Assembly (NCBI GenBank): GCA_019240125.1
Contig: JAFAYW010000323.1
Coordinates: 1 to 49,699 of the forward strand
Direction: 5' to 3'
DNA: 49,699 bases
Origin: Alphaproteobacteria bacterium
GTDB taxonomy: Bacteria; Pseudomonadota; Alphaproteobacteria; ATCC43930; CGMCC-115725
Under the pieces are notes generated by a model. That model was given only the letters and a program-made list of their open reading frames with translations. It made no database searches and was not told the origin of the DNA. Positions 1 through 7,924 of the stretch are shown here, piece after piece; within the stretch, counting starts at the first letter, position 1; each line of letters begins with the position of its first letter. Made by a program: the position numbers and the translations under genes.

Positions 1-134
1 CGCACCAGCAGCGGCCGCCCGGCCTTCGACAGCCCGTGCAACTGGTCGGCGGGATAGTGCTCGCCGGTCTTGCTGCATTCGAGATGCGTCACAAAAGTCG
101 GCAGGTCGCCGCCGTTCCACTCGTAATCGTGCAT
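1..134 (-). CDS. thrC: Threonine synthase, N-terminal fragment (runs off left edge)
   Basis: Only the first 44 codons lie in the window. The translation begins MHDYEWNGGDLPTF and continues with HLECSKTGEHY and LHGLSKAGRPLLVR, which resembles the N-terminal segment of PLP-dependent threonine synthase. That enzyme converts O-phosphohomoserine to threonine in the cytoplasm. The catalytic lysine is outside the window, so a related fold-type II enzyme such as cysteate synthase is not excluded. The ATG was chosen because GGAG lies about 6 nt upstream on the minus strand. Upstream of it is a repeat-bearing intergenic stretch shared with the end of the alcohol dehydrogenase gene. Confidence 0.7.
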   Translation of the reverse strand, partial: MHDYEWNGGDLPTFVTHLECSKTGEHYPADQLHGLSKAGRPLLV

Positions 135-225
135 TACCGCTCCGTCGGCTTTCAATTCACTGAGATAATGCGAGCCGCCAACTGGTTCCCAGGAAGCTCA
201 AATCACTGGCATCGCTCGTTCCAAT

Positions 226-266
226 TCCCTCCCCTGCTTGCGGGGGAGGGTTAGGGTGGGGGTAAG
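226..266 (-). repeat. Intergenic inverted repeat, copy 1
   Basis: A 41-nt element with an imperfect GC-rich palindrome at one end (core CCCTCCCC-TGCTTGC-GGGGGAGGG) and a purine-rich arm GGTTAGGGTGGGGGTAAG. It is the reverse complement of a second copy at 320-360; 35 of 41 positions agree by hand alignment. Elements with this core are common dispersed intergenic repeats in alphaproteobacteria, so this is read as a REP/RUP-like element and not as a gene. Confidence 0.75.
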
Positions 267-319
267 CCGCCGGCTGGTCTGACGTATTCGTCGGCTGTTG
301 TGCACGTTGCCGAGGCCAG

Positions 320-360
320 CTTAACCCCGCCCCGGCCCTCCCCCGCAAGCAGGGGAGGGG
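320..360 (+). repeat. Intergenic inverted repeat, copy 2
   Basis: Second copy of the 41-nt element, in opposite orientation to 226-266 and separated from it by 53 bp. The core palindrome lies at 336-359 (CCCTCCCCCGCAAGCAGGGG then AGGG). The two copies together could form a long cruciform or RNA hairpin between the alcohol dehydrogenase stop and the thrC start. Confidence 0.75.
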
Positions 361-405
361 GCGATTTGGCACGGCCCGCCCGTAGTTTCTCCTACGCGCC
401 AGCTG

Positions 406-1455
406 TCAGATCAGGAACACGCCCTTTCCCGTCGTCTGGGTGTCGAACAGCTTGTATGCCTCCTCAGCCTGGTCGAGCTGCCAGCGGTGGGTGAAGAGGG
501 CTTCGACGTCGACGTTGCGGTCGGCGACGAATTGGGCGCATTCGGCCTGGCCCATCTGCGAGAAGGTCCATGACGCGACGATCGTTAATTGCTTGCGCAG
601 CATATCGGGGCTGACATCGATCTCGACCTTGTTGCGCTCGCCGACAAAACAGGTCGTGCCCCACACCTTGGTGCCGCGCACCGCGGCGATGCGGCCCTCC
701 GGCTGCGACGAGGTGTCGAGGGTAAACTCGGCGCCGTAGCCGTGCGTCAGATCCTTGATCGCGCCCACCGGGTCGTTGGAGCGCGGGTTGACCACCTCGT
801 CGGCGCCGAATTCCGTGGCGCGATTGAGGCGTTCCTCGCTGACATCGAGCGCGATGACACGCGCCCCCATCGCCTTGGCCAACTGTGTCGCCGACAGGCC
901 GACGGGCCCCTGGCCGAAAATCGCGATCGTATCATTCCCCGACAGGCGGATACGCCGGAGCGCGCCCCAGGCCGTACCGGTGCCGCAGGAGATCGCCGCG
1001 CCAGTCGTGAACGACAGTTCGTCGAGCAGCGGCACCAGGGTAAAGGCCGGTATCTTCAGGTACTGCGCGTGGCCGCCATGCGCATTGTTGCCGTAAACCA
1101 GCACCGGCTGCTCCTGGCACAACTGCGACCAGCCAGACTTGCAGTGGTTGCACACGGTGCAGCCGGCGTAATGGTGCACCATTACCCGCTGGCCGATCTG
1201 CGCCTGCGCCTTGCTGACGCCCGGGCCGATCGCTGCGACGATACCGCACGGCTCGTGCCCGGCGATCGTCGGCTCGGCGGGTGCCGCCAGCCCTCCGGTC
1301 GAGCCGCCGCTTTTCGGCCGGCGGTACTGGTGCAGGTCGCTGCCGCACATGCCGGAGGCTTTCATCTCGATGACGACCTCGCCTTCGCCCGGGGTCGGGT
1401 CGGTGAAGTTCATCAGTTCGAGTTCGCGTTCGCCGTGAAACACCACGCCACGCAT
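406..1455 (-). CDS. Zinc-dependent alcohol dehydrogenase (MDR family)
   Basis: A 349-residue medium-chain dehydrogenase/reductase, the usual family length. Catalytic-zinc motifs are visible: MCGSDLHQY near residue 37, GHEPCG near 67, and a Cys in AISCGTGTAWGAL near 155. The structural-zinc spacing C-x2-C-x2-C-x7-C is intact in CTVCNHCKSGWSQLC. The nucleotide-binding loop is GQGPVGLSA, followed by ALDVSEERL, whose Asp suggests NAD preference. It probably oxidises a polyol or secondary alcohol (iditol/threonine-dehydrogenase-like group); the substrate cannot be read. The ATG has GGGAGG just upstream. It is a single gene divergent from the P1-nuclease-like gene, with 89 bp between the starts. 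Confidence 0.9.
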   Translation of the reverse strand: MRGVVFHGERELELMNFTDPTPGEGEVVIEMKASGMCGSDLHQYRRPKSGGSTGGLAAPAEPTIAGHEPCGIVAAIGPGVSKAQAQIGQRVMVHHYAGCTVCNHCKSGWSQLCQEQPVLVYGNNAHGGHAQYLKIPAFTLVPLLDELSFTTGAAISCGTGTAWGALRRIRLSGNDTIAIFGQGPVGLSATQLAKAMGARVIALDVSEERLNRATEFGADEVVNPRSNDPVGAIKDLTHGYGAEFTLDTSSQPEGRIAAVRGTKVWGTTCFVGERNKVEIDVSPDMLRKQLTIVASWTFSQMGQAECAQFVADRNVDVEALFTHRWQLDQAEEAYKLFDTQTTGKGVFLI

Positions 1456-1544
1456 GCGGTCCTCCCATTTCGTGCTGTTCCTGCGGATGCTAGCATGGCG
1501 AGGGGCGATTGATCAGGCAATCGCGGTGGCACAGGGGAGGCAAT

Positions 1545-2480
1545 ATGCGGCGATCGTTGTCGCGGCTGGCATTGCTTGGCGCGGCGTTTGCGATGTTGGG
1601 CTCAACACCCAGCCTGGCCTGGGGGCCGGATGCGCATCGCGTCGTGGCTTTGATCGCCGAGCGCGTCATGCAGCAGAGCGACCCCGCCGCGCTGAAGAAG
1701 CTCAATGCGCTGCTCGCCACCGACAAGAGCCATGCGACGCGCACCGATATCGCCAGCGAAGCGACCTGGGCCGATGTACTGCGCGACAAGAGCGAGGAGG
1801 CCCGCTCGGCCACGACGCCGTGGCATGCGGTGCGCCTCAACGCGCAGAACCCCGATCTGTCCGCCGCCTGCTCTGGCAGGCAACCATTGCCTGAGGGCTA
1901 TCCGGCCAGTCATGGTCCGCGAGAAAATTGCGCTGTCGACAAGGTCCTGCAGTTCCGAAAGGAGCTGGCCAACCCTGAAACCACGTCGTTCGAGCGTGTT
2001 GCGGCGGTGCAATACCTGCTCAATCTGGTGGCTGACCTGAACGACCCGCTGCTCGCCATCGACCATGGTGATCAGGGCGGCAATTGCGTCGCGGTGCAGA
2101 TCGGCGGCAAACCGCCGGTGCGTCTCGCAACCTATTGGGAAACGACGCTGCCGGCCGAGGTTATCGGCGCAAATCCGATCCAAGCCGCGGGCAAGCTCGC
2201 TGCAGCGCCAGCCGACGCAAAGAGCGGGGCGGCGGGCGACCCGGAGAGCTGGGCGAAAGACAGCTTCGAGGTGGCCAAAAGTGTCACCTATGGCTTCGCC
2301 AGTACGCCGGGTTCCAATGCCGACGTACCGATGCCGAAGGGCGAAAGCCTCTCATGCGCATCCGTGCCGGTCTACAAGGCCGATCCGGATTACGAGACAA
2401 AGGCGCAGGCGGCGCTGCGGCAGCAGCTGACAAAAGCCGGGCTGCGCCTTGCATCCGTTTTGAGTGAAGGACTGAAGTAG
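1545..2480 (+). CDS. S1/P1-nuclease-family secreted protein with degenerate zinc sites
   Basis: A 311-residue protein. The signal peptide (RRSLSRLALLGAAFAMLG...SLA) ends directly before W26, matching the family rule that mature S1/P1 nucleases begin with the zinc-binding Trp. Retained ligands are W26, H31 (WGPDAHR), D77 (ATWADVLRD), H94 (TPWHAVRLN) and D164. The family block H-x3-D-x-HQPLH reads N160-LVA-D164-LNDPLL, so the first His is Asn and the last His is Leu. The block NLHxxWD reads RLATYWE, so His is Ala195 and Asp is Glu199. By P1 numbering the whole Zn2 site and one Zn1 ligand are lost, so nuclease activity is doubtful. ATG 1545 was chosen over the upstream in-frame start at 1509 because GGGGAGG precedes it. 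Confidence 0.8.
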   Translation: MRRSLSRLALLGAAFAMLGSTPSLAWGPDAHRVVALIAERVMQQSDPAALKKLNALLATDKSHATRTDIASEATWADVLRDKSEEARSATTPWHAVRLNAQNPDLSAACSGRQPLPEGYPASHGPRENCAVDKVLQFRKELANPETTSFERVAAVQYLLNLVADLNDPLLAIDHGDQGGNCVAVQIGGKPPVRLATYWETTLPAEVIGANPIQAAGKLAAAPADAKSGAAGDPESWAKDSFEVAKSVTYGFASTPGSNADVPMPKGESLSCASVPVYKADPDYETKAQAALRQQLTKAGLRLASVLSEGLK

Positions 2481-2512
2481 CGCGCCCGCAGCCCGCTTAG
2501 CGCAGGCGCGCT
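2479..2512. terminator. Inverted repeat between convergent genes
   Basis: Perfect 8-bp arms AGCGCGCC (2479-2486) and GGCGCGCT (2505-2512) straddle the 16-bp gap between the ends of two convergent genes. There is no T-run, so it is only a possible bidirectional terminator. Confidence 0.3.
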
Positions 2513-3429
2513 GGGTCGAGCGCGTAAACCAGCGGATAAAATGGGAGCACCAGCGGCGCCCAAAAATGATCGTAACTGTGCCGCGCGCCCGCCTCGGACA
2601 CGGCCCAGAGCCGCATCCCATCATACGCGATACCCTCGGTGCCGGGGGCGATCGCATAACGCGAAGTCACCGCGCCGCTCGCTGGATCGAGGCGCCCCAA
2701 CTCGCCCCAATGCGTGTCGCTGCGCGAGACCCATAGGCCGCCGTCGCGGTCGAAGGCGGCGCCCTGGGCATAGCTGGGAATGGCGAGTTGAGCGCTGCTT
2801 TGAGCAGCGTTGAGGGGGGCGCCGTTGGGCAGTGCCGTCAGCATCGCGGCGTCAAAGCGGTAGAGGCGGCCCTGCCCGTCCTCGCGGTAGGTGCCGATCC
2901 AGATCGTACCCTTTGCCGAGGCGGCGAGCGCGCCCACCAGTCCCGGTCCGAGTGGCCAACTCCGCAGATTGCCTGCTTCGCCATCAAGGTTCGTGGCAAA
3001 CAGCGTGTGCGTATCGGCGACATAGAGGGTGCCGTCGCCGGCGGTCGCGAGGCCTCCGGCATGGCCGCACGGCATCGGTACCGCGAATTTGCCGGCGACG
3101 TACCCGGTCTGCGGATCAAGCCGATAAACGCGGCACGGACCGCGGTGCTGGTCGACGCTGTCGCTGCGATAGGTCGCGATCCAGATCGCGCCGCCAAATG
3201 CCGCAAGCCCTTGCGGGTTGTCGCCGTTATCGAGACCAGGCGACCACAGCCGGCGCACGATTGCCGCCTCGTTTGGCACTTCGGCAACCTCGGACGCACC
3301 GTAATGCGGCGGCTCGCCGGCGATATCCCTGCTCGAAATGCCGGCAGGTGCGGCGGCGATCTCGATCCATGGCAGCAAGGCGGCCGCGACGGCGGCAACC
3401 AACGCGCTGCGCCGCCACCGGCGGCTCAC
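2497..3429 (-). CDS. Secreted beta-propeller (SMP-30/gluconolactonase-like) protein
   Basis: About 310 residues from a GTG start. A basic segment RRWRR is followed by a hydrophobic stretch LVAAVAAALLPWIEIAAA, suggesting a signal peptide or anchor. The body has repeated strand motifs of the type GAIWIATYR, GTLYVADT, GTIWIGTYR, GGLWVSRSD and MRLWAVSEAG, at intervals expected for a six-bladed propeller of the SMP-30/YncE type. No catalytic assignment is possible. The GTG at 3429 was chosen because it lies 5 nt after the stop of the upstream MFS gene; a TTG at 3492 would overlap that gene by 58 bp. The two genes are probably one transcript. Confidence 0.65.
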   Translation of the reverse strand: MSRRWRRSALVAAVAAALLPWIEIAAAPAGISSRDIAGEPPHYGASEVAEVPNEAAIVRRLWSPGLDNGDNPQGLAAFGGAIWIATYRSDSVDQHRGPCRVYRLDPQTGYVAGKFAVPMPCGHAGGLATAGDGTLYVADTHTLFATNLDGEAGNLRSWPLGPGLVGALAASAKGTIWIGTYREDGQGRLYRFDAAMLTALPNGAPLNAAQSSAQLAIPSYAQGAAFDRDGGLWVSRSDTHWGELGRLDPASGAVTSRYAIAPGTEGIAYDGMRLWAVSEAGARHSYDHFWAPLVLPFYPLVYALDPARLR

Positions 3430-3434
3430 GCCGC

Positions 3435-4931
3435 CTAACGGCTGGCCGCGCGCGTCGGGCTGAGACCGCGCGGGAAACACAGCACCAGACAAAGCGTCGC
3501 CAGCGAGATCAGCAAGACAACAACGTACGCTTCATGCACCGACGCCGCGAAAGCCGCGCGCACCTGCGCCAGATCGCCGGCCACCGCCACGCTCCCATGC
3601 GTGCCGGGATGGAGCAATTGGTTTACCGCGTCGCCCGCCCCAGGGATGCGGTGATTAACCCCGATATTGAGGATCGCGCCGAGCACGGCGGCGCCGACCG
3701 CTTGGCCGATCATGCGCATGAACATCTGCGATCCGGTGCCGATGCCGCGCTCGTTCCATGCGACGCTGGCCTGAATCGCGACCAAAAAGGTCGTATTGCA
3801 GAACCCCATGGCAATGCCGATCAGCAACGCGCCGCCGGACGCGTAGAGCGGCGAACTCTGCCCATCGAGCGACAACAGCACCAGACTGCCGGCGACCAGC
3901 GCGATACCTCCGATTGTCGCCGTCAGCCGGTATGATGTGCGGATCATCAGGCGGCCGGCGATGATCGAGGCGAACATCCAGCTGACCGAGGTCGATCCGA
4001 GGACAAATCCTGCAATCGCAGGGCTGTATCCCATCACCCCTTGAACATAGGCGGGCAAAACGGCGGTCACCGACATCATCGTCGCGGCCGCACCAAACCC
4101 TCCGAGATTGCTTACCGCGATGATCCTGCGGCTCCACAGCGACAGTGGCAAGAGCGGCTCGGGCGTACGCCGCTCGTGCCACCCCAGCACAGCGAGCACC
4201 GCCAGTCCAAACCCGACCAGTGCCGCGATCTCGCCCGCCGCAAGGGTCACCGACTGCACCAGCGCCAGCATCAAGGCGCCGACGCCAACTACCATCAGCG
4301 CGCCGCCACTATAGTCGATGCGGTGTTCGCGCCGCTCGATCCGCTCGTGCAGGAACAGGGCGAACATCGTGATCGCCAGCGCCCCGATCGGCAGGTTGAC
4401 CCAGAACACCACCGACCAGTGTAGGTGCAACACCAGATAAGCGCCGAGCGAGGGCCCCAGTACCGCCGACACGCCGAACACGCTGGAGATATAGCCCTGC
4501 ACGCGGGCGCGCTCGGCTGGCGTGTAGATGTCGCCGACGATCGTACTCGCCATTGGCTGGATCGCGCCGGCGCCCAACCCCTGCAGGCCGCGGAACGCCA
4601 CCAGTACGCCCATCGATGAGGCAAAGCCGCACAGCGTCGTGCCAACCAGGAAAATGCCGGTGCCGATAAAGAAGATGGGCTTGCGACCATAGATGTCGGC
4701 GAGGCGGCCATAAAGCGGGATGCTGACCGCCATCGCCAGCAGGTAGGCCGCGAACACCCAACTGAAGAGATTGAACCCGCCGAGATCGGAGACGATGGTC
4801 GGCATCGCAGTGGCGACGATGGTGCTCTCCACCGCCGGCATGAAGGTGGCCATCAGCGCGGCGGCCAGAACCACCCCGCGCCGCGGCACTTCGACGGCCG
4901 GCCGCATCGTCTGGACAGCCGTCTGATCCAC
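3435..4931 (-). CDS. MFS drug exporter, EmrB/QacA (DHA2, 14-TM) type
   Basis: A 498-residue integral membrane protein, the typical DHA2 length. Signature motif A appears as YGRLADIYGRKP near residue 75 and motif C-like glycines as SAVLGPSLGAYLV near 155. The N-terminus has the DHA2 pattern FMPAVESTIVATAMPTIV in TM1. About 14 hydrophobic segments are apparent. It likely exports a hydrophobic compound using the proton gradient; the substrate is unknown. The start is GTG, with AAGGGGAG about 8 nt upstream; an ATG eight codons in is an alternative. It lies directly upstream of, and is probably co-transcribed with, the beta-propeller gene. Confidence 0.88.
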   Translation of the reverse strand: MDQTAVQTMRPAVEVPRRGVVLAAALMATFMPAVESTIVATAMPTIVSDLGGFNLFSWVFAAYLLAMAVSIPLYGRLADIYGRKPIFFIGTGIFLVGTTLCGFASSMGVLVAFRGLQGLGAGAIQPMASTIVGDIYTPAERARVQGYISSVFGVSAVLGPSLGAYLVLHLHWSVVFWVNLPIGALAITMFALFLHERIERREHRIDYSGGALMVVGVGALMLALVQSVTLAAGEIAALVGFGLAVLAVLGWHERRTPEPLLPLSLWSRRIIAVSNLGGFGAAATMMSVTAVLPAYVQGVMGYSPAIAGFVLGSTSVSWMFASIIAGRLMIRTSYRLTATIGGIALVAGSLVLLSLDGQSSPLYASGGALLIGIAMGFCNTTFLVAIQASVAWNERGIGTGSQMFMRMIGQAVGAAVLGAILNIGVNHRIPGAGDAVNQLLHPGTHGSVAVAGDLAQVRAAFAASVHEAYVVVLLISLATLCLVLCFPRGLSPTRAASR

Positions 4932-5261
4932 CCGCGCCGCTCCCCTTGCCTACTTGCCGGGCAATCTAGGGGGAGAGTGCCCGGCGAACAATCAACGCCG
5001 GCGCGCGGCCCGGTTGCCCCGCGCGCATGGAGGACGCAGGCGCTGACAGAAGTGGCGAAGGTATCGTCGGCGCAAACAAAATTGTACACCCAGATGCGTT
5101 GCCGTTTTTATTACCCGATGATTTGCTATTTCGATAATGGTCGTCCCTGCAGAAGCAGAAGGAAGGAGCCACTGATCAACAACTCCTGGGCACAACCGTT
5201 GGTCCCGGCTTTCGCGGAGACGACATATCCTTTTCTTCCTGTTTTAGAATATGGTGCGCGA
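4932..5261. other. 330-bp intergenic region, no gene seen
   Basis: This region lies between the MFS start and the end of the FMN reductase gene. It holds the MFS ribosome binding site (about 4941-4947), a comparatively AT-rich stretch from about 5080 to 5260, and at 5201-5224 a degraded copy of a common dispersed motif (GGTCCCGGCTTTCGCGGAGA then CGAC). Short open frames here have no coding character. Confidence 0.5.
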
Positions 5262-5831
5262 TTACTTCGTCTCGGCGCCCCAGACCTTGATTTCCGTGAG
5301 CAACGCCTCGACCGCGCCGCCGGCGAAGCTGAGGCAGGTTTCGTCGACCAGCCGACCGTCGCGGATCCGGGTTTCAGCCGCGGTGATGATGACCTCGCGG
5401 GCCAGCGCAATACGTGCCAGACAGGAATCCATCGCCACCCGCATGTGTTCGAGGCACCGTGCGCCACCAAGTGGTCCGCGCGACGTCGCCATCAGCGCCA
5501 CCGGCTTATACGCCAGCACTGACGTAAAGGCCGGCCGCGACGCCCAATCGATCGCATTTTTCAGGACGCCGGGAATGCTGTGGTTGAACTCCGGCGCGCA
5601 CAGCACGAGCCCATCCGCGGCGGCGATATCAGCCAACAGCTTCTGCACCGCGGGGGGCCGCTTGTCGCCCTCGAAATCCTGGTTATAGAGGGGGATCGGT
5701 GCCAGGTCATAGACCTGCAAATCAGCTCGCCCGGCGAATTTTTCGCGCAGAGTCTGCAATATCGCATTTGAGTACGATCCGGTCCGCAGGCTGCCGGACA
5801 TCCCAATCAGTACCGGCGTCTTGCTCGGCAT
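5262..5831 (-). CDS. NADPH-dependent FMN reductase family protein
   Basis: A 189-residue flavodoxin-fold quinone/FMN reductase (SsuE/ChrR/YieF group). The FMN-phosphate loop is GMSGSLRTGSYSNAIL near residue 10. The second family motif CAPEFNHSIPGVLKNAIDW is near residue 78. The family reduces FMN, quinones, azo compounds or metal ions with NAD(P)H in the cytoplasm; the physiological acceptor cannot be read here. The ATG is preceded by GGGAGA. The gene stands alone, divergent from the DUF1272 gene. Confidence 0.9.
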   Translation of the reverse strand: MPSKTPVLIGMSGSLRTGSYSNAILQTLREKFAGRADLQVYDLAPIPLYNQDFEGDKRPPAVQKLLADIAAADGLVLCAPEFNHSIPGVLKNAIDWASRPAFTSVLAYKPVALMATSRGPLGGARCLEHMRVAMDSCLARIALAREVIITAAETRIRDGRLVDETCLSFAGGAVEALLTEIKVWGAETK

Positions 5832-5928
5832 TCTTGTCTCCCGTCTGAAGTGCGCCCGTATAGCGAAACCGGCTCGCCATCCGCAACCATCTCCCGCAGG
5901 ATCACGGCGTCGTCGGAGGAGGGATGCG

Positions 5929-6180
5929 ATGCTGGAGCTAAGGCCGAGCTGCGAATGCTGTGATCGCGACCTGCCGCCGGAGTCTTCGGACGCGCGTATC
6001 TGCTCCTATGAGTGCACGTTCTGCTGCGATTGCGCCGATGGGGTGCTTGGCGGCAAATGCCCGAACTGCGGCGGCGAACTGGTGCGGCGGCCGATCCGCC
6101 CGACGGAGCGGCTGGCGCGCCACCCTGCCTCGACCGAGCGCGTCGTCAAGCCGCAGGGCTGTGCCCCAACACCGATTTGA
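5929..6180 (+). CDS. DUF1272 small zinc-ribbon protein
   Basis: An 83-residue protein starting MLELRPSCECC. It has ten cysteines: an opening CECCDRD, then C-S-Y-E-C-T-F-C-C-D-C, and a closing KCPNCGGELVRRP. This is the DUF1272 pattern, a small cytoplasmic protein expected to bind zinc; no function is established. The start was chosen for the GGAGGAGGG 5 nt upstream. The last 35 bp overlap the 3' end of the convergent racemase-like gene. The C-terminal tail after RRPIRP is not part of the usual core and coincides with the overlap. Confidence 0.88.
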   Translation: MLELRPSCECCDRDLPPESSDARICSYECTFCCDCADGVLGGKCPNCGGELVRRPIRPTERLARHPASTERVVKPQGCAPTPI

Positions 6181-6808
6181 GCCGAGTGACGGCCGCGCCC
6201 GGCGCGGTCAATACCGGGCAGTTCAATGCCGGCTTCACCGCCGCCTCGGCACGAGCCGTCGAGAAATGCGCCAGCACGACGGCATCGCATCCGGCGAGCC
6301 TCGGCGCCGCCTCGCCGAGCAGCCGGTCATGGGTGGCGCCATCGCCGCCTTTCAGCGCCCGCATCGCATCCTCGATACACACCGTTTCGATCGTCGCCTG
6401 GCTGCCGCGCGCCTTGGCGAGGGCGCGGAATTCCTCCTCCATGCCAGCCACCGAGGGCAGAAACGTCGCCAGCATCCCGATGCGCTGCCCCGCCTCCAGC
6501 GCGGCATCGAACATCGCCTCGTTAGGTTTGAGGATCGGCAACGCGCTCGCCTTGGCGGCGGCCTCGATCGCCTCGCCAAAAGCCGAGCAGGTGAACAGGA
6601 TGCCGGCGGCGCCGGTGCCGGCGGCATAGCCCGCCAGCACGCCGATGCGGCGCGTCATCGCCGCGGTCAACTCGCCGTCGCGTTCGCGATCGACGGCCAG
6701 CGCGGTGTCGAGCAGGTCGGTGCACTCCGCCTCCGGCCACAGCTTGGTAAACGCCTCGTGCACCGGCGCCATCGCCACCGTGACGGCATGAATCAGGGCA
6801 ATCCGCAT
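6146..6808 (-). CDS. Aspartate/glutamate/hydantoin racemase-like protein
   Basis: A 220-residue protein. The N-terminus MRIALIHAVTVAM and the motif GILFTCSAFGEAIE (Cys near residue 82) fit the Asp/Glu racemase superfamily, whose members use Cys to abstract an alpha proton. The second motif ALNCPVLTAPGAAV near 200 also carries a Cys, though its alignment to the second catalytic Cys is uncertain. Possible roles are an amino-acid or hydantoin racemase, or a maleate-isomerase-like enzyme. The start has AAGGAGAGACC immediately upstream, an excellent ribosome binding site. Its 3' end overlaps the DUF1272 gene tail by 35 bp. Confidence 0.8.
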   Translation of the reverse strand: MRIALIHAVTVAMAPVHEAFTKLWPEAECTDLLDTALAVDRERDGELTAAMTRRIGVLAGYAAGTGAAGILFTCSAFGEAIEAAAKASALPILKPNEAMFDAALEAGQRIGMLATFLPSVAGMEEEFRALAKARGSQATIETVCIEDAMRALKGGDGATHDRLLGEAAPRLAGCDAVVLAHFSTARAEAAVKPALNCPVLTAPGAAVTRLKSVLGHSPAA

Positions 6809-6868
6809 GGTCTCTCCTTCGCGCGGTGCTAATACAGCGTTCGACGCGCTCAGGGTACGGAGAAGAAT

Positions 6869-7333
6869 ATGGAGACAGTGGGGCTTGGGCTGTTTTTCGA
6901 GGATCTGCCGGTCGGGCGACAGTTTAAGACGATCGGCCGCACCGTCACCGAGGCCGACATCACCAACTTTGTCAACTGCACCGGCATGGTCGAGGTGCTG
7001 TTCACCAACACCGAATTCCTCGCTCACGAAAGCGACATCAAAGGCCGCCCGGCGCCGGGCGCGCTGGTCTACTGTTTTGCCGAGGGGCTGCTGGTGCAGG
7101 CAACGATGCAGCACACCGGGTTTGCCTTTCTGCACATGGAATTGACCGTTGAAGGCCCGGTCGTTGCCGGCGACACGATCCATGCCGAGTGCGAGATCAT
7201 CGAGGTCCGCCTGTCGAAGAGCCGTCCCGGACGCGGCTTGGTGCGCACCCGCGTCCGGGTCGTCAAACAGGATGGCGGGACAGTCCTGACCTACACGCCG
7301 CTGCGTCTGATTGCCTGCCGCGCGGCTGTCTAA
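6869..7333 (+). CDS. MaoC-like hot-dog fold protein
   Basis: A 154-residue protein. It shows the MaoC/R-hydratase opening FFEDLPVGRQFKTIGRTVTE and continues with the expected ITNFVNCTG. The helix region is RPAPGALVYCFAEG and the later strand VEGPVVAGDTIHAECEI is typical of MaoC domains. The usual catalytic Asp-x4-His of hydratases (D-x-NPxH) is replaced by N-C-T-G-M-V-E, so dehydratase activity is not assured; thioesterase-like or binding roles are possible. It is transcribed divergently from the racemase-like gene. Confidence 0.82.
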   Translation: METVGLGLFFEDLPVGRQFKTIGRTVTEADITNFVNCTGMVEVLFTNTEFLAHESDIKGRPAPGALVYCFAEGLLVQATMQHTGFAFLHMELTVEGPVVAGDTIHAECEIIEVRLSKSRPGRGLVRTRVRVVKQDGGTVLTYTPLRLIACRAAV

Positions 7334-7335
7334 GG

Positions 7336-7835
7336 CATAACATCGTCGATCTGGAGCAAGCGATCGCAGAGGCGGTAAAGCTGATCGCTATGCACGCCAA
7401 GAAAGCCGAGGTGGCCATCGTCTACGGCCAGATCGATGGGCCTGTGCAACTACTCTGTGATCGCGCGTGATCGCGGCAGGTTTTGCTCAACATCATGTCG
7501 AGCGCGATGAAATTTACGTCACCCGGCGGGATGTTCGAGCTCTCGGCCGAATTGGCGAAAGGGCTTGAATTGGTCATCACCGATTCCGGGATCGGCATCA
7601 AGCCCGCCGCCCTCGAGCGGATCACGACCCCGTTCATCCAGGCGGACTCGGTCGATGCCCGCGACCATCAGGGGACCGGACTTGGGCTTAATTTGACCAA
7701 GGTGCTGATGGAGCAGCATGGCGGCAAGCTGACGCTGCAAAGCGAACTGGGGGCGGCACCACCCTGCGTCTGTGGTCTCCGCCGGAGCGGCTTACCGCCG
7801 GGTCCTTCCACGAACCGGAACAACCGCCGACCTGA
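7336..7835 (+). pseudogene. Broken histidine kinase, ATPase-domain remnant
   Basis: In one frame the text reads HNIVDLEQAIAEAVKLIA up to LLCDRA, then TGA at 7468-7470, and resumes in the same frame with SRQVLLNIMSSAMKFT. This corresponds to the linker and N-box of a sensor kinase. It continues with the G1 box DSGIGI, an F-box region and the G2 box GTGLGLNLTK. After SELG the frame shifts and GTTLRLWSPPERL follows in another frame to a stop at 7833. The N-box Asn of SNA is Ser. The sensor and phospho-acceptor His parts are missing. One nonsense codon and one frameshift mark it as a pseudogene; it starts right after the MaoC-like stop. Confidence 0.85.
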
Positions 7836-7876
7836 CCCCCGCGTAGCGCCGGCCGCGGGATGCCGGTCGCCAGGTG

Positions 7877-7900
7877 CAAGCGGCGCCGTGGCGCCGCTTG
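7877..7900. terminator. GC-rich hairpin between convergent units
   Basis: Near-perfect inverted repeat with 11-bp arms (CAAGCGGCGCC and its complement) and a 2-nt centre. It lies between the kinase remnant and the end of the hydroxyacid dehydrogenase gene, 24 nt beyond the latter's stop. There is no T-tract, so a terminator role is inferred from position and stem strength only. Confidence 0.4.
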
Positions 7901-7924
7901 CCGGAACGACCGTCGGGTAGGGGC

